DNA from: Paguma larvata
Lineage: Eukaryota > Chordata > Mammalia > Carnivora > Viverridae
Assembly: GCA_030068075.1 (NCBI GenBank)
Contig: CM057828.1
Span: forward strand, 113,449,699-113,513,698
Length of the DNA: 64,000 nucleotides
Direction: 5' to 3'
In this document: in pieces, positions 1-12,500 of the stretch
Layout of the letters: every line of letters begins with the position of its first letter
Numbering within the stretch: position 1 is the stretch's first letter
Notes under the pieces: generated by a model
The model's database searches: none
Seen by the model: the letters and a program-made list of their open reading frames with translations, nothing else
What the model was told of the DNA's origin: nothing
Translations under genes and position numbers: made by a program

Positions 1-169
1 TGTGGGAGCATGGGGGGTGCAGAGAGAGAGGAAAGAGAGAATCCCAACCAGGTTTGGCACTGTCGGCATACAGCCCAATGTGGGCTATGTGCCACAAATA
101 CAGAGATTATGAACTGAATCAAAGTCAAGAGTCAGACGCTTACCCAACTGAATCACCCAGGTACCTCCC
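1..169 (-). repeat. Felid tRNA-Lys SINE (cut by window edge)
   Basis: Reverse-orientation SINE: a GA-rich stretch, then AATCCCAACCAGG and a decayed ...AATCACCCAGGTACCTCCC head. The tail end lies before the window. Confidence 0.8.
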
Positions 170-3100
170 ATCATGCATCTCATTACATATTCCAACAAAG
201 ACATTCTCAATTTCCCACATTTCAAGAAACAGTGCTCCCTCCAGTTAACAAGGACTTACATTCAAAATTCTACCTCAATATGTCAATGGCATTTGATGTA
301 AACAGAAAGGCTCACCGACCAAATTTCGTATCCAGACCTTTTGACCTGGTTATAAGCTTCCAGGGAAAACTATGTAGTTTAATATACATCAATGAAAACG
401 GAGTCTGTGTTTAAGTTAAAACATTGATTCATGATTCATTAGGAGATTATTTCCATTATAAGGAATTACTAGTAGATTATAAATGATTTAGTTCCTAGCA
501 AATGCCAAACGACAATGACTAAAATTAAGTTATAGCATACGGATATTGTTTTGTAAATGGTTGTGGCCAAAAAAGTTTAGAATATTAAATCCCCAACTAT
601 AAAAAGTCATGTAAGAATTAAGATCCTTAGCAAGAGTAAAGCCCAATCTGGTCAACAAAGATCTCAATAGAACATTAGCTCAACTTTAAAAAGACTCTGA
701 TCTAAGATAAGAAAGCTGACTATCAGAAATCAGTCAGCATACAACCAGAAGTAAGAAATGCAAACACCTAGAGCCAGAATGATATCAAAGATGAGCGCAG
801 AAGACCATGTGTAAAACAACAGTGGTGGCAATACACTGAAGTGAAAACCAATAGACCCTCACAAAGGGCAAACAATCACAACTTGGCTCTAACAAGGAAC
901 ACAAAACTCATGCTCCACTCTAGACTTTAATTTCAAGGAAATATAAAAAAGACATCATTAAAAATATTAAATATCCACTTAAATTAAAAATAGATTTTTG
1001 GGGCCACCTGGGTGGCTCAATCAGTTAAGAGTCCAACTCGCTGATTTCAGCTCAAGTCACAATCTCTGGATTATGTACTTGAGCCCTATACTGGGGCTAG
1101 ACATGGAGCTTGGAGCCTGCTTGAGATTCTCTCTCCCTGTCCGCCTTTACTCCACACCACCTGTGCAAGCTCTCTCTCTTAAAAAAAAACAAAAACAAAC
1201 AAAAACCCCACAAAAAAAACAATTTTTAAAAATGCGATTGTTATGTATTCTTTCAGGTTATTTATTTTTTAAATTAAAAAAATTTTTAATTATTATTTTG
1301 AGAATGAAAATGCAAGTGAGCATAGGGCAGAGGAAGAGGGAAAGAGAAAATCCCAAGGACACTCCAACAGTGCACCCAGGACAGGCTCAATCTCACAAAC
1401 TGTGAGGTCATGACCTGACCCAAAATCAAGAGTTGTATGCTTAACCAAATGAGCCACACAGGCAACCCTATATTCACTATAGGGTTTATTTATTTTTGAG
1501 AGAGAGAGAGAGAGAGAGAGAAACAGAGTGCAAACAGGGGAGGGGCAGAGAGAGAGGGAGACACAGAATCTGAAGCAGGCTCCAGGCCCTGAGCAGTGAG
1601 CACAGAGCTCAACGCGGGGCCAGAAGTCACGAAACTTGAGTTTGTGATCTGAGCCAAAGTCAGACGGTTGATTGACTGAGACAACCAGGTGGCACGCCCC
1701 TGTATTTATTTTAAATTACACTGTCCAAAGAATGTATTTGTAGCCAATGTGCAACCCTACATGACACAACTGGAAATAATAGCTGTCAATGAGAAGAAAG
1801 AACTCAAGTATATTGGGCAGGGCGTAAAAGAAACTACCTGAAAAGAAGTGTAGTTTGAAACACATGAAATATCTCTGGGCCAAAGGGAATTGTGAAAATT
1901 TAGAATTAAACTCATGCTTATCTTAGATTTCTACATAATTTCCTAGGACTATTTCTAGGAAGAAATAAAGAGCAAAGAGATTTTTTTTTTTTAGGCTTAG
2001 AATGCTCTTTAAAGGTTATTCTGATTAAATTATTAAAATACACTGAGACGTTTATAAAGCTAAGAGTTAAAATTAAAGCTCTGTCCACTCCTAAACCCAG
2101 AAGAAATGTGTTAGATATGCTCACCAGGAAACAGGCACAGAATATTCACAGTAGCACTATTTCGGCCAAAACTGGGCACAATTCAATGTCCAGCTAATGT
2201 AGAATAAACATACAGTACTACTGCAATATTCACAGAATACTATGCAATGGGGATGAAATGAACTACAACTCCATTTAAAAACATGGATAGGTCTCACAAA
2301 CATCATGGAGGGTGAAAAAAGCCATATATACTATATGTATTATACACGTTTATATACAATTCAAAAGTAGGGGAAATTAATGTATGTTATTAAACACGAC
2401 AATGATTATCCTTGGAATGCTAAGAAAGGAACGTTAGGAAGTTTCTGCCAGTATTCTATGTCTTGGCCTGGGTGTCAATAAGTATGAGTTCACTGTATGA
2501 GAATTTATTAAGGTATAGATTTATTATTTGTGTAGTTCCGTGTGAATACTAAGCTTTAATGAAATTTAGCTTTAAAAATAGATTGTGTTCTTTATTAAAA
2601 TGAACTAAAATTTTTAAATAGTCAAAGATATCCATATACTAAAACAAGACCAAACTACATTTGGTCCAGATAATGGATAACTTTGAATTCTAGGAAAAAA
2701 GAAAACAGATTAGATGTCACCTACTATTCAAATTACAATTTCTCTCCCCATACTCTGTGGCAAGAGAATTCCCAACATAGGTATATAAAATCTACGTAAG
2801 AAAATAGAGTTTAGGGGAATCAAGGCAATGAATGAAGTTATAAAAGCCATTATTAGTATTCTTATGGCAGCTCCATATAAAATTATTCCTACATAACCAG
2901 AAATTCTAAGCAAGAAAATGACACTCCAAAACTAGCTCTTTAAGACTTGATAAAACTGGGGCACTTGGGTGGCTCAGTCAGTAAAGCGTCCAACTCTTGT
3001 TTCGGCTCAGGTCATGATCTCACGGTTCGTGGGTTTTAGCTCTGGGTCTTGGGCAATGTGTGGAGCCTGCATGGGATTCTCATTCTTATTCTGCACCTCC

Positions 3101-3497
3101 CCAGCGCGGCTGCTTGCCCTTTCTTTCTCTCTCTCAAGATAAATAAATAAACATAAAAAAAAAAAAAAAGACTTTGTAATACTGATCACAGATACCACCT
3201 AATGGTATACCTATTATGGTAAATATTAGAAATTATAACATTTATCTACATATCTATGTACATATATATAACATTTATACATATCTATATATAAACATTT
3301 ATATATATATCTACATATGAAGTTAGATTTCAAAGCAATGACAGGAATATAAAATAGCAAACGTATAGTATTTGTTTATATTACCACGGAAAACTCTGTG
3401 ACAATCAGAAAACTTTATGATGTCCTCATTTTATTTTTAATCTTTACTTTGAAAGAAAGTGTGAATATGCAAGCAGAGGGAGGGAGGGAGAGGGAGG

Positions 3498-3533
<36 letters not shown>

Positions 3534-6500
3534 CTCAAGCAGGCTCTGCACTGTCAGCACAGAGCCCAACGTGGGGCTTGATCCCATCAACCGGTAAAAT
3601 CATGACCTCACCTGAAATCAGAGATGGACGCTCAACTGACCTAGCCTCTCAGTCACCCCTGCGATGTTCCCATTTCAATATTATCAGCATTTCTTCTTTA
3701 GCTTTGTAATCAGAAATGGACTCATTCCAAAAGAACTGTGGTATATTAAGCAATGATGTATGTATACCGCAGGGAGAAAGTAAGAATGCCTTGCTGACCA
3801 TAGCCTCAGCACAGGTTCAATGTCATGCAGGCTCTCTGCACACCTTAAACACAAGGAGAAGGGCCCTCTCTTCTACGGAGTCAAGTTTTCAAATACTCAC
3901 TGCGCCAGCCTCCTCCTCAAACATTCCCTTTTCACAATTCCGACACAGTTCAAAGGTGTTTAAATTGCAAAAGGAAGGAAAGGACTACTTGGTATAAAAC
4001 CAGCATTGTGACTTCTGATACTTTATTCCCTAATAGTCAAGTATGTGAAAAATATTTATGCTTAAATAGGGAACAGAGTATGGAAAGGGGAAGAGCTCTC
4101 ATTCTATTGCATATTACAAGAAGCCTTTTCATTGGTCAACAACCAAGCCAGGCACAGTAGCTCTTAAGGGTCTTTGCTCTCTATGTTCCTCTGGCTAGAA
4201 ATGTTCTTCGCTCAAATACATGCATGGTTTTAGGGGCACCTGGCTGGCTCAGTTGGTAAAGCATGCAACTCTTTTTATTTTATTAATAAAGAATGTTCCA
4301 AATATCATTAGAGGCACCTAATGAATTTATGTTGTATTTTTATTTTCATTTCTTTTTATTTTATTTTAGATAGAGGAAGAGAGAGAGAGAGAGAGACAGA
4401 GGGAACAGAAGAAGGGCGGAGGGAAAGAATCTTAAACAGGCTCCACACTCAATACGGAGTCCCACGTGGGACCCAATCCCACAACCTGGGAGATCATGAC
4501 CTGAGTCAAACTCAAGACTCAGACGCTCAACCAACTTAGCCACTGAGGAACCCCTGAGGATGAGACTCTTGATCTCAAGTTGTTAGTTCAAGCCTCACGT
4601 TGGGTGTAGAGATTACTTAAAAATCTTAAAAAAAAAACAAAAAACATGGTTTACTTTGTCTTCTTTAAATGTTCACTCAAATGTCAACTTCTCAATCATA
4701 CACTGAATATCACCATTTAAAATTGTGACTTTTGTCTCAGAACCCCTGATCATCTTTACCCTGCTCTATTTTTTTCCCATACGACTTCATCACTTTTGAA
4801 CATACTCTATTATTTCCTTATATGACATATCATTGTCCAATTTCTGTTAGAATTAAAATCCATAAAGGGAGAGGTTTGTTTTATTCCTTGTATCTCAATA
4901 TCTAAATTCTAATAATGGCTTGGTCTCTTCTCATGGCCAGTCCCCACCCAGGAGTCCACCCAGAGTTGCCTCAGTACAAAAGACAGTGATATCACCCAAC
5001 AAATTCCTAGGGATTGCAAAGCCGTATGGCAGAAATCGGGGTCAAAGACCAAACTGTAGAACCAAAAATGCACCTAATACTCTTGTCACTTAGGAAATTA
5101 CAAGAGTTGTAGTGCCTGGAACTGGAAGTAGAGACCTATATATATATATATATATTTTTTTTTTTTCTATTTTACACCTTTAAAATCAAATATTGGCCCT
5201 ATATAGTTAGATAATCTTGGAAGAAAGCTAGGTAAACTTCTTAACTTACCCCTTTCACGTGTTCAAAGGTGACATTCTTCATCTGGACAGGATCTACTGC
5301 AGAATCAAGTCCTGTTGTTGTCCGAAAGCGGACTAAACAGAAGAAAAGAAATGCTTGTATCTCTGATAGACTTATAAAATTCCAACCACCTTATTTTTCA
5401 GATGTAAGAAAGCATAGGAAAACTATATCTAAGCTCACATTCATTAATTCACAGTAAAGTATAGAACCTAGGTCTACTGGATTTCTAGGTCATGTTCAAG
5501 GAATAAATGACTCTCATTAAAATGATACCTTTGTACCTTCTAATTAAAATGGAATATTAGTTCCCCCTTCTCCTATAATGTCTGACAATAGAGATTTAAA
5601 CCGATCATGCTCAAACTCCACTGTGCATAAAAATCACCTGAGAAATGTGGTAATGCAAGTTCCCAGGCCATGGCCCAGAACTTCTGATTTGCAGATTTAA
5701 GAAAAGATCCAAGAGTTTGTATTTTTAACATTAAATTCTATTGATACAACCTGTCAGAGATGTACACCATGAAATATACTGCCTTAAACCTAGCATAAAA
5801 ACTGGCACTAGAATATTTTTTTTAAAGGGTGAACCTTAAAAGAGATTATTTCACCTTTGATAGAGCCTCATTCCTCTAGCAACTGTTATTACTTGCCCTC
5901 AGCTGATAGATCAGGAATGATATCATTACATATAAGAGAGACAGTGAGGGGCGAGTGGGTGGCTCAGTCAGTTCAGCATCTGACTTTGGCTCATCTCATG
6001 ATCTCATGGTTCGTGGGTTTGAGCCACACATCAGGCTCTCTGCTGTCAGTGCAGACTTTCAGATCCTCTGCACCCTCTCTGTCTGCCCCTTCCCTGCTGG
6101 TTCTCGCTCTCTCTCGAAAATAAATACGCTTTAAAAATAATAATAGTAGGGGCGCCTGGGTGGCTCAGTTGGTTAAGCGGCCGACTTCGGCTCAGGTCAT
6201 GATCTCACGGTCTGTGAGTAGGGCTCTATGCTGATGGCTCAGAGCCTGGAGCCTGCTTCGGATTCTGTATCTCCCTCTCTCTCTGCCCTTCCCCAGTTCA
6301 TACTCTGTCTCTATGGCTCTCAAAAATAAACGTTAAAAAACAAATAAAAATAAATAAATAAAAAAATAAAAATAATAACAGTAGTAAAAAAAAAGACAGT
6401 GAAAGCTTGGAAGAACAGTAAAATACTTAAGATCAACTGTAAGGAATGATTTATTAAGAGCTTTCTTCAACCTCTCCCCCTGGGTTAAGCTTCCACAGTA

Positions 6501-9500
6501 AACGTATAAATGAGCAAAAAGCAATTTCTAATTCCTCAGAAGACAAAGATACTGTCTTTAAGATAGAAATTTAGATGCAAACAAATCAGTAGGTAAAAAT
6601 ACAGAGTTAACAAAAAAACACTTAACATGTCAAGAATATAAAAGTTGGAAGAATACATGTAATATAGTAATTCTAGCATGGACACTAATAGCTTTAGCCA
6701 CTAAATTGTTTATTTAGGAATCTGTGGGGTGCAGGGCGGGAAGCCTGAGTGGCTCATTCCTTCAGGCATCTGACTTTGCCTCAGGCCATGATCTCATGGT
6801 TTGTGAGTTTAAGCCCCTCATTGGGTTCCTGCTGACAATGAGGAGCCTCCTTTGGATTCTCCCTCCCTCTCTCTCTGCTCCTCGCCGATCACAGGCTTTC
6901 TCTCTCAAAAACTAATAAAAAAAAATTTTTTTTAAATCTATGGGGTGCCTGAGCGGCTTACTTCAGTTCAGCCTCCAACTCCTGATTTCAGCTTAGATTA
7001 ATGATCTCAAGGTTGACTGGTCTGAGCACTGGGTCTGGCTCTGTGCTGACAACGCACAGCCTGCTTGGGATTTTCTCTACCCCTCCCCGGCATTCGCATG
7101 TGTTCGCTCTCCCTCTCAAAGGAAATAGTTTTTTTTTTAAAAAAAGACTCTATATAGATGGTCTTAATAAATAATGCAAATAAATTAGTAGTTGAACCAC
7201 TCGAATCTTGTAAGAAATTAATCACTCAAAGACAATTCATTTCATATTTTAATATATGTTTAACTTAACACATTAAGAAAAAAAAAGAAATTAAGAAACA
7301 TAAAGGAATAATCAGAACTCATCCCACCCTACGGATATTACCTAGTGTCCCTATAATGGTTCTGTTTTGAAAATAAGGAGATGAGAGAAGGTGACACTAG
7401 GTATAAAAAGAATATTCCTGGATGTTAAAATTTCATCTCAGGTTTTATGCCACAAAAACTTAAAATATCTGAGGTTACATGTAAGTCCTGGAATGAATTC
7501 CTGATCCAGGTCAACCGATACCGTAAATTGTGTATCAGTTTTTCTCTCAAGGTAAGCACACATAAAGAACATAAAAGAAAACAGGGTAAAAGCTGAATAC
7601 TTGAAAAAGCAAAAGGAACCACCTAAAACTGACATTTCATTTTAGACTGGCAAGCCAAAAAATATGGGACTCATTTAAACCAATGTTTAATAATATATAA
7701 TTTTTCATAAATTTATTATGTCTTTGAAATAGAGAACAATTTCACTTTGTATTGTATTATACTGCTATTATAAAATATTGTAAAAAATTGCCTCTGACAA
7801 TAAAGATGGAATACAATGATAACAGATTACAACTTTTCTACTTCAATGCAAAAAAAAAATCTCAAATTGACCCAATCTACAAAGTGTTGACTAGTAGGAA
7901 CGAGAGACCTAGACACTAGAACTATACGTGTTTTCTCTCTCCTAAGTCTTAGGCAGACTACCTAAGAAAAAGAAAAAAATCAAGTAGTTTAAAGAAAAAA
8001 AGTCAGATAAATAATAATAGACATTACCAGATAAAAATGGGTTTTTTAAGAGTCCATAAATGCCAAACAGCAGCAGAACGAAGAGAATCAGACGAGTTCG
8101 TCTTAGAGAATCTGGAAGGAGAAAGAAAAAGCCTTAAATCAAATGACATCGATGAGAAAGGACAGCTTGATAACAAGCAAATATGAGGTTCCTGGTAGAA
8201 ATCATATTTCATCGCAAGTGGTTTTGGAACGTGGCATTCTTTTGGATAACTGCCATGATTTCTTTTCAGCACCCCGTTACCAAAACCTCACGAAGCCGCT
8301 CAGGCTTCTGACCTTGCCTTTGGTTTTCACAAAACTGGAAAGTGTCAGCAGATATTTCCATTTTGACACAGCTTACATTACAAATATAATAATATAGCAA
8401 ACAAAAAGTGGATAATTGTTAGAAAAAAATATGTATAATCACTGCAAGATAGAACTATGACTTCCTTTTAGGTATCTTCCCAAATATGAATAGGGTCAAA
8501 TCTACTTACCATTGGTTTTTTGTGTTAGTGCTTGAGCTTTCAGAAAACCCTCTGCAAAACCAGTTTTAAATGCATCTTGGTGAGCTTCAGGTATATTTTT
8601 GGTCTTCATGAGTTTGTCCAAACTCTCAACATCTGATCCTCTGTCCCGCAAAAGGAACCCCTACGTACACAAACAACACATCAGTATTGGTTGACTATAT
8701 AGATAACACTGACCAAAAATATAATGACAACTCGCAAAAAAATTCATTCAAAGAGTCTAGAATTTCTAATTTTTATTGTCCATGTGAAGACTTACACTAA
8801 TACTCAACAATAAATTACTTAATCAATGGCTAGAAAACTAACTTTGGACCTTACACTTGCATCCATCAATTCATATAAAGAAACTCTCTGTACGAACTAT
8901 ACTGAGGGGCGCCTGGGTGGCTCAGTTGGTTAAATGTCCAACTTCAGCTCAGGTCATGATCTCACAGTGTGTGGGTTCAAGCCCCATGTCAGGCTCTGTG
9001 CTGACAGCTTGGAAACGGGAGCATGCTTCAGATTCTGTGTCTCCTTTTCTTTCGGCCCCTGCTCACACTCTCTATCTCCCAGAAACAAACAAACAAACAA
9101 ACAAGAACGCTATTGTGAAAACAATAGGTCACATGTGGACTTAAGGTTCTAATGGTTTGATGTTCACACTCCTTTATCCCTAGTAGAAGAAAAACCTCAC
9201 CAGTTTTATTAGTTTACTGAGCATCTTTTAAATTCTTGGCCTTGTAGAAGTTCTGAACATGTAAAGATAAATAACCAATGATCTGAATGTTTTCAGTCTA
9301 CTGGGGAGAGAAATACAAGTAACCAATGTTTTGAAATCATCTTGTTATTTTGTTAGAGGTTCTAGGTCTGGTAACAATAAATGCTAACTCAAGAAGTCAG
9401 GAAAGGCATTACACAGAATAGGATTTCTAAATTGTTTAATGTTTTATTTTTATTTTTGAGAAATGGGGGCAGAGAGAAAGGGAAACAGAGAATCTCAAGC

Positions 9501-12500
9501 GGGCTCTGCACTGAGAGCAACGAGCCCGATGTAGGACTCAAACTCATGAACTGTGAGATCATGACCCAAACCAAAGCTGGCCGCTTAACCGACTAAGCCA
9601 CCCAGCACCCCAAGAACAGGATTTCTAACCCACAGGGAACACAAAGTATAAACAAGTCGACAGAGCCATGAAATAACAGCCTTCAGTGCTCAAGAACTAC
9701 GAGCAATCTTGTGCAACAGGACTTAAGAATGCCAAGAGAGGAGTAGGGGAGAGGTTCGGAGGGGATGCCATACTGAAAGAGGAGACCAGAAAAACAGTCG
9801 GCACGGGCCCAATGATGAAATGCCCTGTGCACTATGGCACGAATCTGACAATAAAGCAGAGGAATATAATTATTACAATCATACAGTTTAGACAGATTGG
9901 TGGGTGGGTGGCAGTCTGGAGGCTAGACTGAAGGCACAAAACTAAAGGCAAGGAGATTAACTATGTGGTGATTAGAGTCACTTGGGCAAAAACTGTTAAA
10001 GTCTGTCTATACAGAGGAATTGGGGATGAAAAGAGACAGACCTAAGAAATATTTAAGAGGCTGGATCAATAGGACTTTAGTGATTAATGGATGTGCGAGG
10101 AGAGAGAAGATGAACAAATCGAAGTTGGTCATCAGGTTTCTAGCTTGGGGGGATGCTATTCATGAACACGGAGAACACACAAGCTGGTGTAGGTTGGTAG
10201 GGAAAAGAACAAAGGGAGATGCCTAAGAGTCCAATGGAGAGACATGATTGGCACTCAGAAAAGATGTAGGTGTAATGACTTAACACAGGCTATTAATGCT
10301 TTAGAAAATCAATTGGCCAACAAAAGAAATCAGATAATGAAGGTTCTCATTTTAATAATTTGAAATTTATTGTTTTTTCAAACCACAAAAAGAGGTCTAC
10401 TTACCTTTACAAATGATGGCGCTATATGCTGTGTTTCTGCTAATCTTTCAGAGGTGGACTGTAGACGCCGTGTTCTCGATTTCAAAGTTTTAAAACCCCG
10501 AGACTGTATGAAAACTGAACAAAATAGTATCACATTTACTTCTCAATGGAAATTTGTATAAGAAAAAAGCCTAAGATTTAAAACTGACACGAAGCCTGTA
10601 TATCCTAGCTTACGATCTCATTTTTTTTTTTTTTTTTTGGAATCATTACTTTTCTTTTTTTTTTTTATTATAATAGTTTATTTTCAAATTGGTTTACATA
10701 TAAACGATCTCATTTTTTAACATAGTATTTTGTCTGACACTTCATTACACTAGTAATTATAGTTATCAAAATGGATTGAATCTATAAATTAACTTTACAG
10801 TTTCTTGGTAATTTTAAAATGTAAAAAAAAAATCCACTGATGAATATCAAATACAAGTCAGTGTCTAATTCCTCAAACTCTAATTCCACTTCCCAGAAGT
10901 AACCACTCAACAATTTCATGACTATACTTACTTCTCTGTATTTTAACATACGCTCTTTCTATAAAAATAGTATATAATTTTTTACAATTGTCTTCTTTCA
11001 CTGAACGTTATATCATGGACATTTTTCAGAACAGGTCAGACAACAGATTCAATTTAATGGCTGTTAATATTTTTCCAACTTAACCAGTGTAGAGCAATTT
11101 CAATATTCAACTACTTTTCTATTATGGACAGTAGTTGTTTCCTATTTTCTTATTGCTAAAAATGCTGCAGTTATAATTCTTGTACATATCATCTTTCAGT
11201 ATATGTAGACAAAATTCTTAAATTGTGAAACTGTGAGGTGTGAATTAACACTAAGAAATTACCCTCTAGAAGGTTGTTATGGATTTATATACCCACCAAT
11301 GATTAGGAATATACTTTTCTTCACATCCTTTGCAACCCAGGTTAATATAAATGTTTTTCATTTCTACAAATCTGATAAGCAGAGTCTTATTTTCATTTGC
11401 ATTTTGGATTACAAGGGGAAATTTTGAAAAACATTTTTCTTTCATTGAATATTTTATTTCTTTAGCAAATAGATCATCCATGACCTTTCCCATTTTCAAT
11501 TGTAAAAGAATGCATTTTGTATTTGTTAACTTTATGTCACATGTATTTGAAATATTTATCTTAACGTCTGACTTTTTATGTAACAATTTATAAAGTTAAC
11601 GTAGCCTTATCTTTTAATCTTTACTGTTTTCTGTACTGTGTTCTGATTAGAGAGCCTCACCCCTAAACTATGTGTTTAAAATGAGTCTACTTTTTTTTGT
11701 TCAGACCTTTACCTATTTGAAACTTATTTAAAATTTAAAAATTGAAAAAAGGATCAGATCCCCTCTAGTTTAGGCTCACGTTTATTTATTTTATTTATTT
11801 ATAAGTAATCTCTTGAACTCGTGACCCCAGTGGTGAGCCAGAGGGCAACTCATTTTACTAAGTCCAAGTTCATTTATTTTTCCTTTTTCTTTGTTTTAAT
11901 ACAATATATTCTCAAATTGGCTTACACACAACACCCAGTGCTCATCCCAAGTGCCCTGCTCAATGCCCATCCCCCATTTCCCCCTCTCCTCAACCCTCTT
12001 GTCCACTGTCAGTTTGTTCACTGTATTTAACAGTCTCTTGGTGTTTTGCTTCTCTCCCTCTTTGTTTGTAACTATTTTTTTCCCCTTCCCTGCCCCCATG
12101 GACTTGTTAAGTTTCTCAAGATCCACATAACAGTGAAAACATATGGTATCTGTCTTTCTCTACTGACTTATTTCACTCAGCATAATACCCTCCAGTTCCA
12201 TCCACGTTGCTACAAATGGCCAGATTTCATTCTTTCTCATTGCCATGTAGTACTCCATTGTATATATAAACCACATCTTCTTTATCCATTTGTCAGTTGT
12301 TGGACATTTAGTCTCTTTCCATTATTTGGCTATAGTCAAAAGTGCTGCTATAAACATTGGGTTCCATGTTCCCCTATGCATCAGCACTCTTGTATCCCTT
12401 GGGTAGATTCCTAGTAGTGCTATTGCTGGGTCTTTGGGTAGTTGTATTTTTAATTTTTTGAGGAAACTCCACACTGTTTTCTAGAGCGGCAGCACCAGTT

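Larger units (their letters stand above)
1..5249 (-). other. YME1L1 intron 8 (partial)
   Basis: This is non-coding sequence downstream of exon 8 on the minus strand. I looked for the next YME1L1 exon (starting VEEAKQ) and did not find it, so it lies beyond the window. The content is felid SINEs (1-169, 1000-1222, 1258-1469, 1484-1700, 2958-3169, 3429-3660, 4233-4645), an old L1 fragment near 2130-2480, an LTR fragment near 4905-5100 and unassigned AT-rich DNA between them (about 170-999, 1701-2129, 2480-2957, 3661-4232). Confidence 0.85.
5333..8027 (-). other. YME1L1 intron 7
   Basis: 2.7 kb intron. It holds a MER5A-like element (about 5585-5745), two tandem SINE pairs (5948-6393 and 6725-7145) and unassigned AT-rich sequence at about 6403-6724 and 7146-8027. 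Confidence 0.9.
8661..10404 (-). other. YME1L1 intron 5
   Basis: 1.7 kb intron. SINEs at 8906-9105 (+) and 9431-9611 (-). The stretch 9612-10,404 looks like an old, unassigned interspersed repeat and has no convincing coding frame. Confidence 0.9.

Noticed and set aside
10498..10507. Nearer acceptor (ATACAG) for YME1L1 exon 5
   Set aside because: It would shift the frame relative to exon 4; the upstream TTCAG keeps it and restores VFIQSRGF.
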